From NCBI GenBank assembly GCA_030158675.1, contig JAOASL010000008.1:19822-83821 (forward strand): a stretch of 64,000 nt of DNA, read 5' to 3'. Origin of the DNA: Burkholderiaceae bacterium. Its GTDB lineage: Bacteria; Pseudomonadota; Gammaproteobacteria; Burkholderiales; Burkholderiaceae_D. The translations under genes were made by a program, and so were the position numbers. Position 1 is the stretch's first letter; each line of letters opens with the position of its first letter. Below, in pieces: positions 27,503 through 36,376 of this stretch. The notes under the pieces are model-generated. The model was not told where the DNA came from and did no database searches. It worked only from the letters and a program-made list of their open reading frames with translations.

Positions 27503-28435
27503 ATGACTTCCCTGATCTGCGGCTCGCTCGCCTTTGACACCATCATGTCTTTCCACGGCCGCTTTTCCGAAGCGCTGTTGGCAGACCAGCTGCACAAGAT
27601 CAATGTCGCGTTCCTGGTGCCCGACATTCGTCGCGAGTACGGCGGCTGCGCCGGAAATATCGCCTACAACCTGAAGCTGCTGGGTGGCGATCCGCTGATC
27701 ATGGCCACCCTGGGGCAGGATGGCGCGCCTTATCTCGACCGGCTTGGAAAACTCGGCATCGCGACCCGCTGCATTCGCTCTTACGACGATGCCTACACCG
27801 CGCAGGCCTTCATCACCACAGATGCGGATAATAACCAGATCACCGCCTTTCATCCGGGCGCGATGTCGAACTCACATCACAACAAGGTCAGAGACGCCGG
27901 TGGCGTGAAGCTCGCGATCATCGCGCCTGATGGTCGCGACGGCATGGTCGAGCATGCACGCGATTGTGCCACCGTCGGCGTTCCCTTTATTTTCGATCCG
28001 GGTCAGGGACTACCGATGTTCAGCGGTGGCGAGCTGAAGGAATTCATCGAACTGTCCACCTATGTCGCGGTGAACGATTACGAAGCCGAGCTGCTGACCG
28101 AGCGGACGGGACTGACCTTGCCGGAAATCTCGGAACGCGTATCAGCGTTGGTGGTCACCCGCGGTGAACAGGGCGCAGAAATCTTTACCGCCAGCGGAAA
28201 AATCGACATACCGGTGGTGCGAGTCAATCAGGTCGTCGACCCCACCGGTTGCGGCGATGCCTTCCGCGCGGGCATGCTGTTCGGACTGACGCGCGACCTC
28301 GACTGGATGACGATCGGTCGCCTCGCATCACTGATGGGTGCACTCAAGATCGAAAGCCAGGGGGGACAAAACCATGCGCCCACAGTTGAGCAAATCGAGC
28401 AGCGCTTCCAGAAGGAATTCGGATACCGATTCTGA
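27503..28435 (+). CDS. PfkB-family carbohydrate/adenosine kinase
   Basis: A 310-residue ribokinase-fold kinase. N-terminal SLICGSLAFDTIM, the substrate signature EYGGCAGNIAYNLKLLGG and the C-terminal catalytic motif DPTGCGDAFRAGMLFGL with the general-base Asp are intact. Relatives are often annotated as adenosine or sugar kinases; the true substrate cannot be read from sequence. It lies 23 bp after the DUF3426 gene, converges with yggT, and ends the rightward run from 21891. Confidence 0.85.
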   Translation: MTSLICGSLAFDTIMSFHGRFSEALLADQLHKINVAFLVPDIRREYGGCAGNIAYNLKLLGGDPLIMATLGQDGAPYLDRLGKLGIATRCIRSYDDAYTAQAFITTDADNNQITAFHPGAMSNSHHNKVRDAGGVKLAIIAPDGRDGMVEHARDCATVGVPFIFDPGQGLPMFSGGELKEFIELSTYVAVNDYEAELLTERTGLTLPEISERVSALVVTRGEQGAEIFTASGKIDIPVVRVNQVVDPTGCGDAFRAGMLFGLTRDLDWMTIGRLASLMGALKIESQGGQNHAPTVEQIEQRFQKEFGYRF

Positions 28436-28496
28436 CGAACCGCCGGACCGGGCATGGCGTGGTCTGGCAGTCCGGCGCACATCATCGCTCACGAGA

Positions 28497-29039
28497 TCAG
28501 TACACGCCGTAGACCAGGCTCTCGGCGACAAACACCAGGATGCGCAGCGCAAGAAACGCGAAGATGGGCGACAAATCGATGCCGCCGATCGACGGCACCA
28601 AGCGCCGAAAAGGCCGGAGCAGCGGATCGGTCAGAGCGCGCACGATCGGTGCAATTGGTGCATTTGGATTCACCCAGCTCAGTATGACTTCCAGAATGAT
28701 CAGTCCAATCAATCCGTAAGCAACCGCATGGATCAGCGCCAGCAATGACAGCATCAGCCAGGTACTGATGACAAAAGACGACCGCACTCCCAACTGCACG
28801 GCAATCGATATCAGTAACACCAGACAGGCACCCGACAGACTCGCCCAGTCATAGCCCCCCACACCGGGCAGCACCTTACGCAGCGGCAGTACCAGCCAGT
28901 CGGTCAATCGAAAGATGAATTGTCCGAGCGAGAACGGCGGGCGCACATGCACCGCCTGCATCCAGAAACGGATCAGCAGCAGGCCGGCCAGAATGCTCGC
29001 GACAGTATCTATAACGAGATTAAAAATGGAATGGATCAC
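28497..29039 (-). CDS. yggT: YggT family membrane protein
   Basis: An approximately 180-residue integral membrane protein with two YGGT repeats, each a pair of helices (IDTVASILAGLLLIRFWMQ, LIGLIILEVILSWVNPNAPI) followed by the conserved loop seen as LTDWLVLPLRKVLPGVGGYD and LTDPLLRPFRRLVPSIGGID. The repeated Leu-Pro-Arg-Pro-Gly-Gly loop is the family signature. YggT proteins have been linked to osmotic or ion homeostasis and cell division in some bacteria. I prefer the GTG at 29039, just before the first helix with GGTGA upstream; an ATG at 29060 is possible. Confidence 0.88.
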   Translation of the reverse strand: MIHSIFNLVIDTVASILAGLLLIRFWMQAVHVRPPFSLGQFIFRLTDWLVLPLRKVLPGVGGYDWASLSGACLVLLISIAVQLGVRSSFVISTWLMLSLLALIHAVAYGLIGLIILEVILSWVNPNAPIAPIVRALTDPLLRPFRRLVPSIGGIDLSPIFAFLALRILVFVAESLVYGVY

Positions 29040-29072
29040 GCTTTCACCGCTTATCTGCATTGAAGTACACGC

Positions 29073-29108
29073 AAAAAAACCGCTGCAGCCTTGCGGGCAT
29101 GCAGCGGT
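29073..29108 (-). terminator. Rho-independent terminator after the H1-like gene
   Basis: ACCGCTGCA and its complement TGCAGCGGT form a 9-bp stem with a 12-nt loop; on the reverse strand it runs straight into seven Ts. It lies about 40 bp after the H1-like stop and separates that gene from yggT. Confidence 0.85.
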
Positions 29109-29149
29109 GATTTTGCCTGAAACGAGTCAGGCCGCCAAACCGGGCAGGC

Positions 29150-29695
29150 TTACGGGCGCACGCCAGTCGGAAACGGCCAGGCGGCTGCCGGACTCAACAC
29201 GGTCTTGGCGGCCGTTGCCGGTGCCGCTGCCGGCTTCTTAACTACCGACTTTTTTTTTGCGACTACTTTCTTTGGTGCCGCTTTCTTTGGTGCCGCTTTT
29301 TTAGGCGCTACCTTTTTCGCAGCAGCCTTCTTGGCGACCGGCTTTTTCGCTACGGCTTTCTTGGCGACCTTTTTAGCCGCCGGTTTCTTCGCTACGACTT
29401 TCTTGGCGACTTTTTTGGCCGCAGGTTTTTTCGCTACGGCTTTCTTGGCGACCTTTTTGGCCGCTGGCTTCTTCGCTACGGCTTTCTTGGCGACCTTTTT
29501 GGCCGCTGGCTTCTTCGCTACGGCTTTCTTGACGACTTTCTTGGCTGCCGGCTTCTTCGCCGCGGCCTTCTTCGCTACCGGCTTCTTGGCAGCGACTTTT
29601 TTGGCTACCGGCTTTTTCGCCGCTGCCTTCTTTGCTACCGGCTTCTTGGCCGCCGGCTTTTTCTTAGCTGCAGGTTTTTTCTTAGCTGTTGCCAT
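29150..29695 (-). CDS. Histone H1-like lysine/alanine/proline-rich DNA-binding protein
   Basis: A 181-residue, very basic protein made almost entirely of [15 protein letters not shown] repeats (residues 5-150) with an Ala/Pro C-terminal tail. It resembles the tails of eukaryotic H1, AlgP of Pseudomonas and Hc2 of Chlamydia, which bind DNA nonspecifically and can compact it. Residues 54-123 are five near-identical 14-residue units ([14 protein letters not shown]). The ATG at 29695 is preceded by AAGGAG. It is monocistronic with its own terminator. Function is inferred from composition; repeat number could vary by slippage. Confidence 0.88.
   Translation of the reverse strand: MATAKKKPAAKKKPAAKKPVAKKAAAKKPVAKKVAAKKPVAKKAAAKKPAAKKVVKKAVAKKPAAKKVAKKAVAKKPAAKKVAKKAVAKKPAAKKVAKKVVAKKPAAKKVAKKAVAKKPVAKKAAAKKVAPKKAAPKKAAPKKVVAKKKSVVKKPAAAPATAAKTVLSPAAAWPFPTGVRP
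29327..29536 (-). repeat. 42-bp in-frame tandem repeats inside the H1-like gene
   Basis: Five adjacent 42-bp units, each encoding 14 residues of the form [14 protein letters not shown] with single substitutions, are visible in the DNA as repeated CTTCGCTACGGCTTTCTTGG. The high identity makes the tract prone to length change by slippage or recombination. Confidence 0.85.
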
Positions 29696-29789
29696 TTCGT
29701 TCTCCTTCACGTGACGTGATATCACAAGGTACAAGTAGGAAACCCGACCGGGCTCGAGGCCTAGGCGGATTATTCATCGGCGCAAGCAT
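29682..29789 (-). CDS. Possible 35-residue leader peptide upstream of the H1-like gene
   Basis: On the reverse strand an ATG at 29789 follows AGGAGAGAA, a strong ribosome site, and opens a 35-codon frame that ends 14 nt inside the H1-like gene (TAA at 29684-29682). The product ([16 protein letters not shown]...) has no recognisable domain. The ribosome site forms the 9-nt loop of a hairpin with a 9-bp stem (29780-29788/29798-29806). Overlap with the downstream start suggests possible translational coupling, but this could equally be chance; comparative data are lacking. Confidence 0.3.
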   Translation of the reverse strand: MLAPMNNPPRPRARSGFLLVPCDITSREGERNGNS

Positions 29790-30264
29790 TTCTCTCCTGC
29801 TTGCGCTAATGAATGCGGCACCAGCTGAACTGCTGCATCTCCTCGTCGATGCAGCACTTCAGCTAATCCAGCCAGCCGTCTGACGCCATGCCGCCATCGC
29901 AGCTGCACTGCGACGACGCTAGCGTTCGGCACCACTCGCCACGGACACTGCCACGGCATTCGCCGGAGCGAGGCCCTCGCTTCAGACGAGCACGTACCTC
30001 TCGAGCTGGCTAAAAAAAACGCCGGCAGCAATGCCGGCGTCGGAATCTATTTTCAGAAAAGCCAAATCTTTTTTCGAAGAATACGCAGCCATGCCCGACA
30101 AAATCTGGCGGGCCTGCGTAGTCAAAAAAGTCGGGTTAGGTCGGGTACTGTCCATCAAGTACAGCTTCTGCCTTTCCTCGTTCAGCCTCTCTGCAGCGAC
30201 CGCCGGCTCCACCGGCGCCCTTTAGAAACTTCGGGTGGTTGCGCATGCGCGACCACTTTCGAAC
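29735..30264. other. Gap between the H1-like gene and nrdB, rich in hairpins
   Basis: Apart from the possible leader peptide, I see no gene. Hairpins noted: 29772-29814 (GCGCAAGCA/TGCTTGCGC plus outer ATTCAT/ATGAAT), 29824-29863 (GCTGCATC/GATGCAGC plus outer GCTGAA/TTCAGC), a short one near 29967-29983 (AGCGAG/CTCGCT), and 30235-30256 just after the nrdB stop (GTGGT.GCGC/GCGC.ACCAC). A small structured RNA is possible but no known family is recognised. Confidence 0.4.
30012..30040 (-). terminator. Rho-independent terminator downstream of nrdAB
   Basis: ACGCCGGCA/TGCCGGCGT gives a 9-bp stem with a GCAA tetraloop; on the reverse strand it is followed by eight Ts. It is about 225 bp beyond the nrdB stop and would end leftward transcription from nrdAB before the H1-like gene. 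Confidence 0.8.
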
Positions 30265-31443
30265 TCAATCCCAACTCAGCGCACCACCGGTTTGATACTC
30301 GATGACGCGGGTCTCGAAGAAATTGCGTTCCTTCTTCAGATCGATCATTTCGCTCATCCAAGGGAAGGGATTCTCTTCCTGCTCAAACAGCGTCTCCAAA
30401 CCGATCTGCGTTGCGCGGCGATTCGCAATGAATCGCAGGTAGCCTTTGAACATTGGTGCATTCAAGCCAAGCACGCCACGCGGCATTGTATCCTCAGCGT
30501 AGCGATATTCCAACTCCACGGCTTGCAAAAACAACGTTTTTATCTCTTCCTTGAATGCCGGCGTCCACAAATGCGGGTTCTCTAGCTTGATTGTATTAAT
30601 CAAATCGATCCCGAAATTGCAATGCATGGACTCGTCGCGCAGGATGTACTGATACTGCTCGGCGGCACCCACCATCTTGTTCTGCCGACCCAGCGCGAGA
30701 ATCTGCGTGAAGCCGACATAGAAGAACAGCCCTTCCATCAGGCATGCAAACACGATCAGCGACTTCAGCAACTGCTGGTCAGTCTCCGGCGTGCCGGTCT
30801 TGAATTCCGGATTGGTCAGTGTGTCGATGAACGGGATCAGGAATTCGTCCTTGTCACGGATCGATGCAACCTCGTGGTACGCATTGAATATCTCGCCTTC
30901 GTCCAGACCGAGCGACTCAACGATGTACTGATACGCGTGCGTGTGAATCGCCTCTTCGAACGCCTGGCGCAGCAGGTACTGACGGCACTCCGGCGCTGTG
31001 ATGAAGCGGTAAGTACCCAGCACGATATTGTTCGCGGCCAGCGAATCGGCGGTGACGAAGAAGCCGAGGTTGCGCCTGACCAGCCGACGCTCGTCTTCTG
31101 ACAGGCCGTTCGGATTCTTCCACAGCTCGATATCGCGCTGCATGTTGATTTCCTGCGGCATCCAGTGGTTCGCGCAGCCGGCGAGGTATTTGTCCCATGC
31201 CCACTTGTACTTGAACGGCACGAGCTGGTTGACATCTGTGGTGCCGTTGATGATGCGCTTGTCGACTGCCTTAACTCGGTTGATGGCATCGACGGGCGCG
31301 GCCGGACGAGCAAGGATGCCTGGGTCGAGCGCGGCGTCGGCGTGTGTTGCGAACGTCGCCGACGGCATCACAGGCTGCAGTTGGGGTACGGGCTGGGCGG
31401 CACGAGGCGCGGGTGCTGCGGGTTCGTCATCCCATGAAAGCAT
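30265..31443 (-). CDS. nrdB: Ribonucleoside-diphosphate reductase, beta subunit (class Ia)
   Basis: A 392-residue R2 subunit that houses the di-iron centre and tyrosyl radical needed by NrdA. The ferritin-like core shows the metal ligands in [18 protein letters not shown] and [13 protein letters not shown], and [11 protein letters not shown]. The C-terminus ends with the NrdA-docking tail ([10 protein letters not shown]). The ATG at 31443 follows AAAGGA and gives MLSWDDEP; the longer frame is spurious. The N-terminal 50 residues are a Pro/Ala-rich extension. Located 96 bp after nrdA. Confidence 0.96.
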   Translation of the reverse strand: MLSWDDEPAAPAPRAAQPVPQLQPVMPSATFATHADAALDPGILARPAAPVDAINRVKAVDKRIINGTTDVNQLVPFKYKWAWDKYLAGCANHWMPQEINMQRDIELWKNPNGLSEDERRLVRRNLGFFVTADSLAANNIVLGTYRFITAPECRQYLLRQAFEEAIHTHAYQYIVESLGLDEGEIFNAYHEVASIRDKDEFLIPFIDTLTNPEFKTGTPETDQQLLKSLIVFACLMEGLFFYVGFTQILALGRQNKMVGAAEQYQYILRDESMHCNFGIDLINTIKLENPHLWTPAFKEEIKTLFLQAVELEYRYAEDTMPRGVLGLNAPMFKGYLRFIANRRATQIGLETLFEQEENPFPWMSEMIDLKKERNFFETRVIEYQTGGALSWD

Positions 31444-31539
31444 GGTGTGGTCCTTTGTTGCTTGTATTAGTGAGGATAGTTCTTTGGATGCCAGCCGAAT
31501 TGATCGAACTCCTGTCGATCGCCGGCCGGCCACTGTCGT

Positions 31540-34449
31540 TTACTGGCAGGCCTCGCACTCCTCGAAGCCCGGATCGCCCGGACGCAGGTAGCATGCCGCA
31601 CCTTCAGCCGCTGCCGGCACCGGCGCAGCGCTGTACGGCGCTGCCGCTGCGGCCGCAGTCATGTCAGACGATACGGCATTCAGGGCGCCGGCCTTGGTGG
31701 TCGACTTCTCCGCGTGCGTCGCGCCGATCGTGCGCAGGTAGTAGGTGGTCTTCAGGCCGCGCAGCCAGGCCAGCTTGTAGGTCTCGTCGAGCTTCTTTCC
31801 CGACACGCCGGCCATGTAGATGTTCAGCGACTGCGCCTGGTCGATCCACTTCTGGCGGCGTGCAGCAGCCTCGACCAGCCACTCGGTGTCGATCTCGAAC
31901 GCGGTGGCGTACAGCACCTTCAGGTCTTCGGGCACCCGGTCGATGCGGCGCAGCGAGCCGTCGAAATGCTTCAGGTCCATCACCATCACGTCGTCCCACA
32001 GGCCGAGCTTCTTCAGGTCACGCACCAGGTACTCGTTGAGGACCGTGAACTCTCCCGACAGGTTCGACTTGACCGACAGGTTGCCGAACGACGGTTCGAT
32101 CGATGCGCTGACACCGACGATGTTGGAGATCGTCGCGGTCGGTGCGATGGCCACGCAATTGGAATTGCGCATGCCATGTTCTGCGATGCGACTGCGCAGC
32201 AAGCTCCAGTCGAGCGTGCTGCTGCGATCGACGTCGACGTAGCCGCCGCGCTGCTCGGCGAGCAGATCGAGCGAGTCGATCGGCAGGATGCCTTGATCCC
32301 ACAGCGAGCCGCGGTAGCTGGAGTAGCGCCCGCGCTCGGCGGCCAGCTCGGTCGATGCCCAGTAGGCGTGGTAGCAGACCGCCTCCATCGAACGGTCGGC
32401 GAAGTCGACCGCCGCATCGGACGCATACGGCACGCGCAACTCGTGCAGCGCGTCCTGGAAGCCCATGATGCCGAGGCCGACCGGCCGATGGCGCAGGTTC
32501 GAGTCGCGCGCCTTCTTCACCGCGTAGTAATTGATGTCGATCACGTTGTCGAGCATCCGCATCGCGGTACGGATGGTCTTCTGCAGCTTGGTCTGGTCAA
32601 GCTGGCCATCCTTCATGTGCGCCGGCAGATTCACCGAACCCAGGTTGCAGACAGCAATCTCGGAATCATTGGTATTGAGCGTGATCTCCGTGCACAGGTT
32701 TGAACTATGCACGACGCCGACGTGCTGCTGCGGTGAGCGGATGTTGCACGGATCCTTGAATGTGATCCACGGGTGGCCGGTCTCGAACAGCATCGACAGC
32801 ATCTTGCGCCACAAGTCACTGGCTGCCACCTTCTTGAACAGCTTGAGCTCGCCAGAGGCGCACTTCGCCTCATAGCGCAGGTAGGCTGCCTCGAATTTCT
32901 TGCCAACCAGGTCATGCAGATCGGACACATCCGATGGCGAGAACAGCGTCCACTCGCCCTTTTCCATCACGCGCTTCATGAACAGGTCCGGAATCCAGTT
33001 CGCAGTATTCATGTCGTGTGTGCGGCGGCGGTCGTCGCCAGTGTTCTTGCGCAGGTCGAGAAATTCCTCGATGTCCATGTGCCAGGTCTCGAGATAAGCG
33101 CAGACCGCGCCCTTGCGCTTGCCACCCTGATTGACCGCGACGGCGGTGTCATTGACCACCTTCAGGAATGGCACCACACCTTGCGACTTGCCATTAGTGC
33201 CCTTGATGTGGGCGCCGAGCGCGCGCACCGGAGTCCAGTCATTGCCAAGGCCGCCGGCAAATTTTGCCAGCAGTGCATTTTCCTTGATTGCTTCGTAAAT
33301 GCCGTCGAGATCATCCGACACCGTGGTCAGGTAGCACGATGATAGTTGCGAGCGCTGCGTGCCCGAGTTGAACAGCGTCGGGGTCGAGCTCATGAAATCG
33401 AAGGTCGACAGCAGGTTGTAAAACTCGATCGCGCGCGCCTCGCGCTCGACCTCGTTCAGCGCGAGACCCATCGCGACACGCATGTAGAACGCCTGCGGCA
33501 TCTCGATGCGGGTGCCCTGAATATGCAGGAAATAGCGGTCGTACAGCGTCTGCAGGCCGAGATAGCCGAACTGCAGGTCGCGATCCGGCACCAGCGCCTC
33601 GGCCAGCTGCTTCAGGTCAAACTGCGCGAGCTTAGAATCGAGCAGATCAGCATCGATGCCTTTTTTGATGAATCTCGGGAAGTAGTCGATGTAGTGTTCC
33701 TTCGCATCGCCCTGCGCGACTTCCTGGCCGAACACTTCCTTGCGAATGGTGTGCATCAGCAGGCGCGCGGTGACCTGACTGTAGGCTGGGTCTTTTTCCA
33801 TCAGAGCACGCGCCGCCAGAATCGCCGACTTGTACAGTTCTTCGACGGGCACGCCGTCGTACAGGTTGCGTACGGTCTCCTGCAGGATCGCATCGGCGTC
33901 GACATGCTGCTCCACGCCGATGCAGGCAGAAGTGATCATTTTTTTCAGCTTGTCGAGGTCGAGCGCCACACGCTGGCCATCTACAATGATGTGCAACGCC
34001 ACATGCGGCTCGGCTGCGCCCTTCGCCGCCTGCTGCTGCGCGCGCTCTTCCTGTCGCTTTGCGCGATACAGCACGTAAGCACGCGCAACGTCATGTTCGC
34101 CCGAGCGCATTAGCGAGAGCTCTACCTGATCCTGCACATCCTCGATGTGGAAAGTGCCGCCGGCAGGCTGCCGCCGGATCAGCGCGGTAACTACCATCTG
34201 GGTCAGCTGCTCGACCAGCTCGCGTACACGCGCAGAGGCTGCGCCCTGGCCGCCGTTCACTGCAAGGAAGGCCTTGGTCATTGCGATGGAAATCTTCGAC
34301 GGCTCAAAACCGACGACAGCACCATTGCGGCGAATGATCTTGTATTCACTGATGTCGGCCGCGGTGGCGACCGTGGACGGCGACAGGGTCGATACGATTG
34401 GCGCAAATTCGCGGGTGGCCTGACCTGACGATTCTTGAGTAGTAAGCAC
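31540..34449 (-). CDS. nrdA: Ribonucleoside-diphosphate reductase, alpha subunit (class Ia)
   Basis: A 969-residue R1 subunit reducing ribonucleoside diphosphates to deoxy forms. An N-terminal ATP-cone (IIRRNGAVVGFEPSKISIAM) and a second ATP-cone-like block near residue 150 (VDGQRVALDLDKLKKMI) precede the catalytic barrel, with STPTLFNSGTQRSQLSSCYL, NLCTEITLNTND (active-site Cys/Glu) and VAIAPTATISNI. The C-terminal redox pair is in EECEACQ. The GTG at 34449 is set by a perfect AGGAGG four bases upstream. Two ATP-cones suggest allosteric control of overall activity. The upstream region has paired NrdR-like boxes. Confidence 0.96.
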   Translation of the reverse strand: MLTTQESSGQATREFAPIVSTLSPSTVATAADISEYKIIRRNGAVVGFEPSKISIAMTKAFLAVNGGQGAASARVRELVEQLTQMVVTALIRRQPAGGTFHIEDVQDQVELSLMRSGEHDVARAYVLYRAKRQEERAQQQAAKGAAEPHVALHIIVDGQRVALDLDKLKKMITSACIGVEQHVDADAILQETVRNLYDGVPVEELYKSAILAARALMEKDPAYSQVTARLLMHTIRKEVFGQEVAQGDAKEHYIDYFPRFIKKGIDADLLDSKLAQFDLKQLAEALVPDRDLQFGYLGLQTLYDRYFLHIQGTRIEMPQAFYMRVAMGLALNEVEREARAIEFYNLLSTFDFMSSTPTLFNSGTQRSQLSSCYLTTVSDDLDGIYEAIKENALLAKFAGGLGNDWTPVRALGAHIKGTNGKSQGVVPFLKVVNDTAVAVNQGGKRKGAVCAYLETWHMDIEEFLDLRKNTGDDRRRTHDMNTANWIPDLFMKRVMEKGEWTLFSPSDVSDLHDLVGKKFEAAYLRYEAKCASGELKLFKKVAASDLWRKMLSMLFETGHPWITFKDPCNIRSPQQHVGVVHSSNLCTEITLNTNDSEIAVCNLGSVNLPAHMKDGQLDQTKLQKTIRTAMRMLDNVIDINYYAVKKARDSNLRHRPVGLGIMGFQDALHELRVPYASDAAVDFADRSMEAVCYHAYWASTELAAERGRYSSYRGSLWDQGILPIDSLDLLAEQRGGYVDVDRSSTLDWSLLRSRIAEHGMRNSNCVAIAPTATISNIVGVSASIEPSFGNLSVKSNLSGEFTVLNEYLVRDLKKLGLWDDVMVMDLKHFDGSLRRIDRVPEDLKVLYATAFEIDTEWLVEAAARRQKWIDQAQSLNIYMAGVSGKKLDETYKLAWLRGLKTTYYLRTIGATHAEKSTTKAGALNAVSSDMTAAAAAAPYSAAPVPAAAEGAACYLRPGDPGFEECEACQ

Positions 34450-34690
34450 TGCGCCTCCTGATGGCAAAGCTCCGGGCGTAATTGCCCTGTTATCTGATAC
34501 ACGCCGGAATATCTTCCGACGCTGCTATTGATTTTGCTTCCTTGCTACCGAACCGCACGCGTCCTTACGTGGGCACGAAATGGAAATTGCTTGTTGCCGA
34601 TGGGCCCTGACCAGACCCGAAACTTCTCGGAATTTTCCGAAAAACGCTTTCGCACATGCACTGGCTGATCAGATCAATTGGGATGCTCTG

Positions 34691-34706
34691 ACACTATATC
34701 TAGTAG
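34691..34706. promoter_or_regulatory. NrdR-like box 1 upstream of nrdAB
   Basis: ACACTATATCTAGTAG matches the imperfect palindrome bound by the NrdR repressor (pattern near ACACTATATATAGTGT). It covers the likely -10 of the nrdA promoter. Together with box 2 it forms a tandem with 31 bp between starts, the three-helical-turn spacing usual for NrdR. Confidence 0.8.
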
Positions 34707-34725
34707 ATAGAGCAGTAATTGACAC
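34697..34725 (-). promoter_or_regulatory. Candidate nrdA promoter overlapped by both NrdR-like boxes
   Basis: On the reverse strand GTGTCA (34725-34720) and TAGATA (34702-34697) are 17 bp apart. Box 2 covers the -35 and box 1 the -10, consistent with repression by NrdR. The leader to the GTG would be about 240 nt; the rest of 34450-34690 shows no gene. Confidence 0.45.
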
Positions 34726-34737
34726 TAATTCTAGTGC
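34722..34737. promoter_or_regulatory. NrdR-like box 2 upstream of nrdAB
   Basis: ACACTAATTCTAGTGC is a second near-palindromic NrdR-type site, in the same helical phase as box 1 (31 bp apart). It lies just outside the ampD 3' end. Two boxes at this spacing are the usual arrangement in front of nrd operons. Confidence 0.8.
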
Positions 34738-34764
34738 CCGACCGGACAACTTGCAACCGGTTTT

Positions 34765-35379
34765 TTAGGCAGGGAAACTCAATTTCTGTTGACATTCCGC
34801 CAGAGGATTCCGATCACTTGTTTGCAGCGCCGCAAGCTCACCGCGAAAACGCGACCAGTCGAAATGCGGGCCGGGATCAGTCTTGCGTCCGAGGGCCACA
34901 TGTTCGTGGCCGCGCGCGGCAGAAATCGGGTAGTGCGCGATCAACGCATGCGTCAATCGGGCGAGATTGGCATATTGCGCATCGCAAAAATTGATGGAGT
35001 CGCTGCCCTCGAGTTCGATGCCAATTGAGAAATCATTACAGCGTTCACGACCATTAAAGTGGGACACACCGGCGTGCCACGCACGTGCGTCAGTCGACAC
35101 GAATTGCACCACGCTGCCGTCACGTCGAATCAGGAAGTGCGACGACACGCGCAGTCCGCGCAACTGGTCGAAGTACGGATGCGCATCGCAGTCAAGCCGG
35201 TTGGCGAATAAATCTTCAATGTGGTCGCCCCCAAACTCTCCGGGAGGCAAGCTGATGTTGTGCACGATTAGCAGACTGACTTCCGTGCCCTCAGGCCGCT
35301 GGTCAAAATTCGTGCAGGTCGCGCGCCGTGCTTCACTGCACCAGCCGCTGGCATCCAGGGTAAGTAGTCCGTCAGTCAA
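34765..35379 (-). CDS. ampD: 1,6-anhydro-N-acetylmuramyl-L-alanine amidase AmpD
   Basis: A 204-residue zinc amidase that removes the peptide from anhydro-muropeptides in the cytosol during cell-wall recycling; its loss induces AmpC in some species. LLIVHNISLPPGEFGG holds the first zinc His, DARAWHAGVSHFNGRE the second, and the last ligands are in GHEHVALGRKTDPGPHFDW. GIELEG carries the catalytic Glu. The start is a TTG at 35379 with no clear ribosome site, overlapping the pilR-like gene by 8 bp, so translation is probably coupled. Functionally linked to mpl at 20356. Confidence 0.94.
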   Translation of the reverse strand: MTDGLLTLDASGWCSEARRATCTNFDQRPEGTEVSLLIVHNISLPPGEFGGDHIEDLFANRLDCDAHPYFDQLRGLRVSSHFLIRRDGSVVQFVSTDARAWHAGVSHFNGRERCNDFSIGIELEGSDSINFCDAQYANLARLTHALIAHYPISAARGHEHVALGRKTDPGPHFDWSRFRGELAALQTSDRNPLAECQQKLSFPA

Positions 35380-36376
35380 GGTCGTCGATCGCGAGGCGCT
35401 GTATCCGATAGCGCAACTGACGCAAGCTTATCCCAAGAAGGGCTGCCGCGCGCCGACGGCAATAGCGCGCCTGCCGGAGCGCGCGCCCCACCAGCTCGCG
35501 CTCGACAGCGGCAAGATGTTCATTCAGCGACAGCGGCAAGGACGGGCCGGCGGCGACCGGCAACCCCTCGCTGCCGATGTCGACACTGCACAGACCGGGC
35601 TCGAATTGCAGATCGTCGGCCTCGATCAGCGTGCCACTCACCAGTGCGAGCGCGCGCTCGATGACATTCTCCAGCTCGCGCACATTACCGGGAAAATCAT
35701 GCATGCGAAGGCGCTCGATCGCCGCCTGTGACAAGCGTATGCCACACCCGTGCGGGCTGCGACCAAGGCGTGCGAGCAGCGCGTCGCACAACAGCGGAAG
35801 GTCATCCCGGCGCTCGCGCAGTGGCGGCAGCCGGAGCGCGATCACTTGCAGGCGAAAATACAAATCCTGCCTGAAAACGCCACGCCGCACTGCGCCGGCC
35901 AGATCACAGTTGGTAGCTGACACGATGCGCACATCAACCGGCTCCTCGCGCTGGCCCCCAAGTCGGCGCACACTGCGCTCCTGCAAGGCGCGCAGCAGCT
36001 TGACTTGCATTGTCGGCGACAGTTCGGCCACTTCATCGAGAAACAAGATGCCGCGATGAGCTGCCTGAAAAAATCCGCTACGCTCCTCATGCGCCCCGGT
36101 GAACGCGCCACGCCGATGGCCGAAAAACTCGGATTCCATCAAGGTCTCGGGAATAGCACCACAATTGACGGCGATGAAAGGCTCCGCGCGACGAGGGCTA
36201 TGCGCATGCAGATCGCGCGCCGCCAGCTCCTTGCCACTGCCGGATTCGCCAACGATGGCGACCGCAGCATCACTGTTCGCGATCCGCAAAATCTGCCGTC
36301 GCACTTCGCCCATTTGCGGAGAGTTGCCGAGCAGGCGAAAGCCGGGTTCAAGCGAGGACGCGGCAGCAGTGAACAT
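35372..36376 (-). CDS. PilR-like sigma-54 activator lacking a receiver domain
   Basis: A 334-residue AAA+ enhancer-binding protein. The AAA+ domain starts almost at the N-terminus: Walker A GESGSGKELAA, sigma-54 contact loop GAFTGA, Walker B ILFLDEVAEL, and FRQDLYFRLQV. A Fis-type helix-turn-helix is at the end (RRRAAALLGISLRQLRYRIQRL). The position between PP0621/ypjD/ffh and ampD is that of pilR in Burkholderiales, where PilR normally has an N-terminal receiver and is preceded by pilS. Neither is present here. It should activate sigma-54 promoters without control by a receiver. The start at ATG 36376 is the only sensible one, though without a ribosome site. Confidence 0.85.
   Translation of the reverse strand: MFTAAASSLEPGFRLLGNSPQMGEVRRQILRIANSDAAVAIVGESGSGKELAARDLHAHSPRRAEPFIAVNCGAIPETLMESEFFGHRRGAFTGAHEERSGFFQAAHRGILFLDEVAELSPTMQVKLLRALQERSVRRLGGQREEPVDVRIVSATNCDLAGAVRRGVFRQDLYFRLQVIALRLPPLRERRDDLPLLCDALLARLGRSPHGCGIRLSQAAIERLRMHDFPGNVRELENVIERALALVSGTLIEADDLQFEPGLCSVDIGSEGLPVAAGPSLPLSLNEHLAAVERELVGRALRQARYCRRRAAALLGISLRQLRYRIQRLAIDDLD

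Noticed and set aside
29205..29714. Forward frame resembling a Phe/Ala-rich membrane protein
   Set aside because: It is the complement of the lysine-rich repeats of the H1-like gene. The same artefact occurs at 39293-39865 opposite the SWIB gene.
29982..30212. 76-residue reverse frame after nrdB
   Set aside because: It crosses a strong terminator hairpin, begins at GTG without a ribosome site and has no recognisable domain.
34450..34690. Small gene in the nrdA leader
   Set aside because: The only frames are short, lack ribosome sites and overlap the regulatory region.
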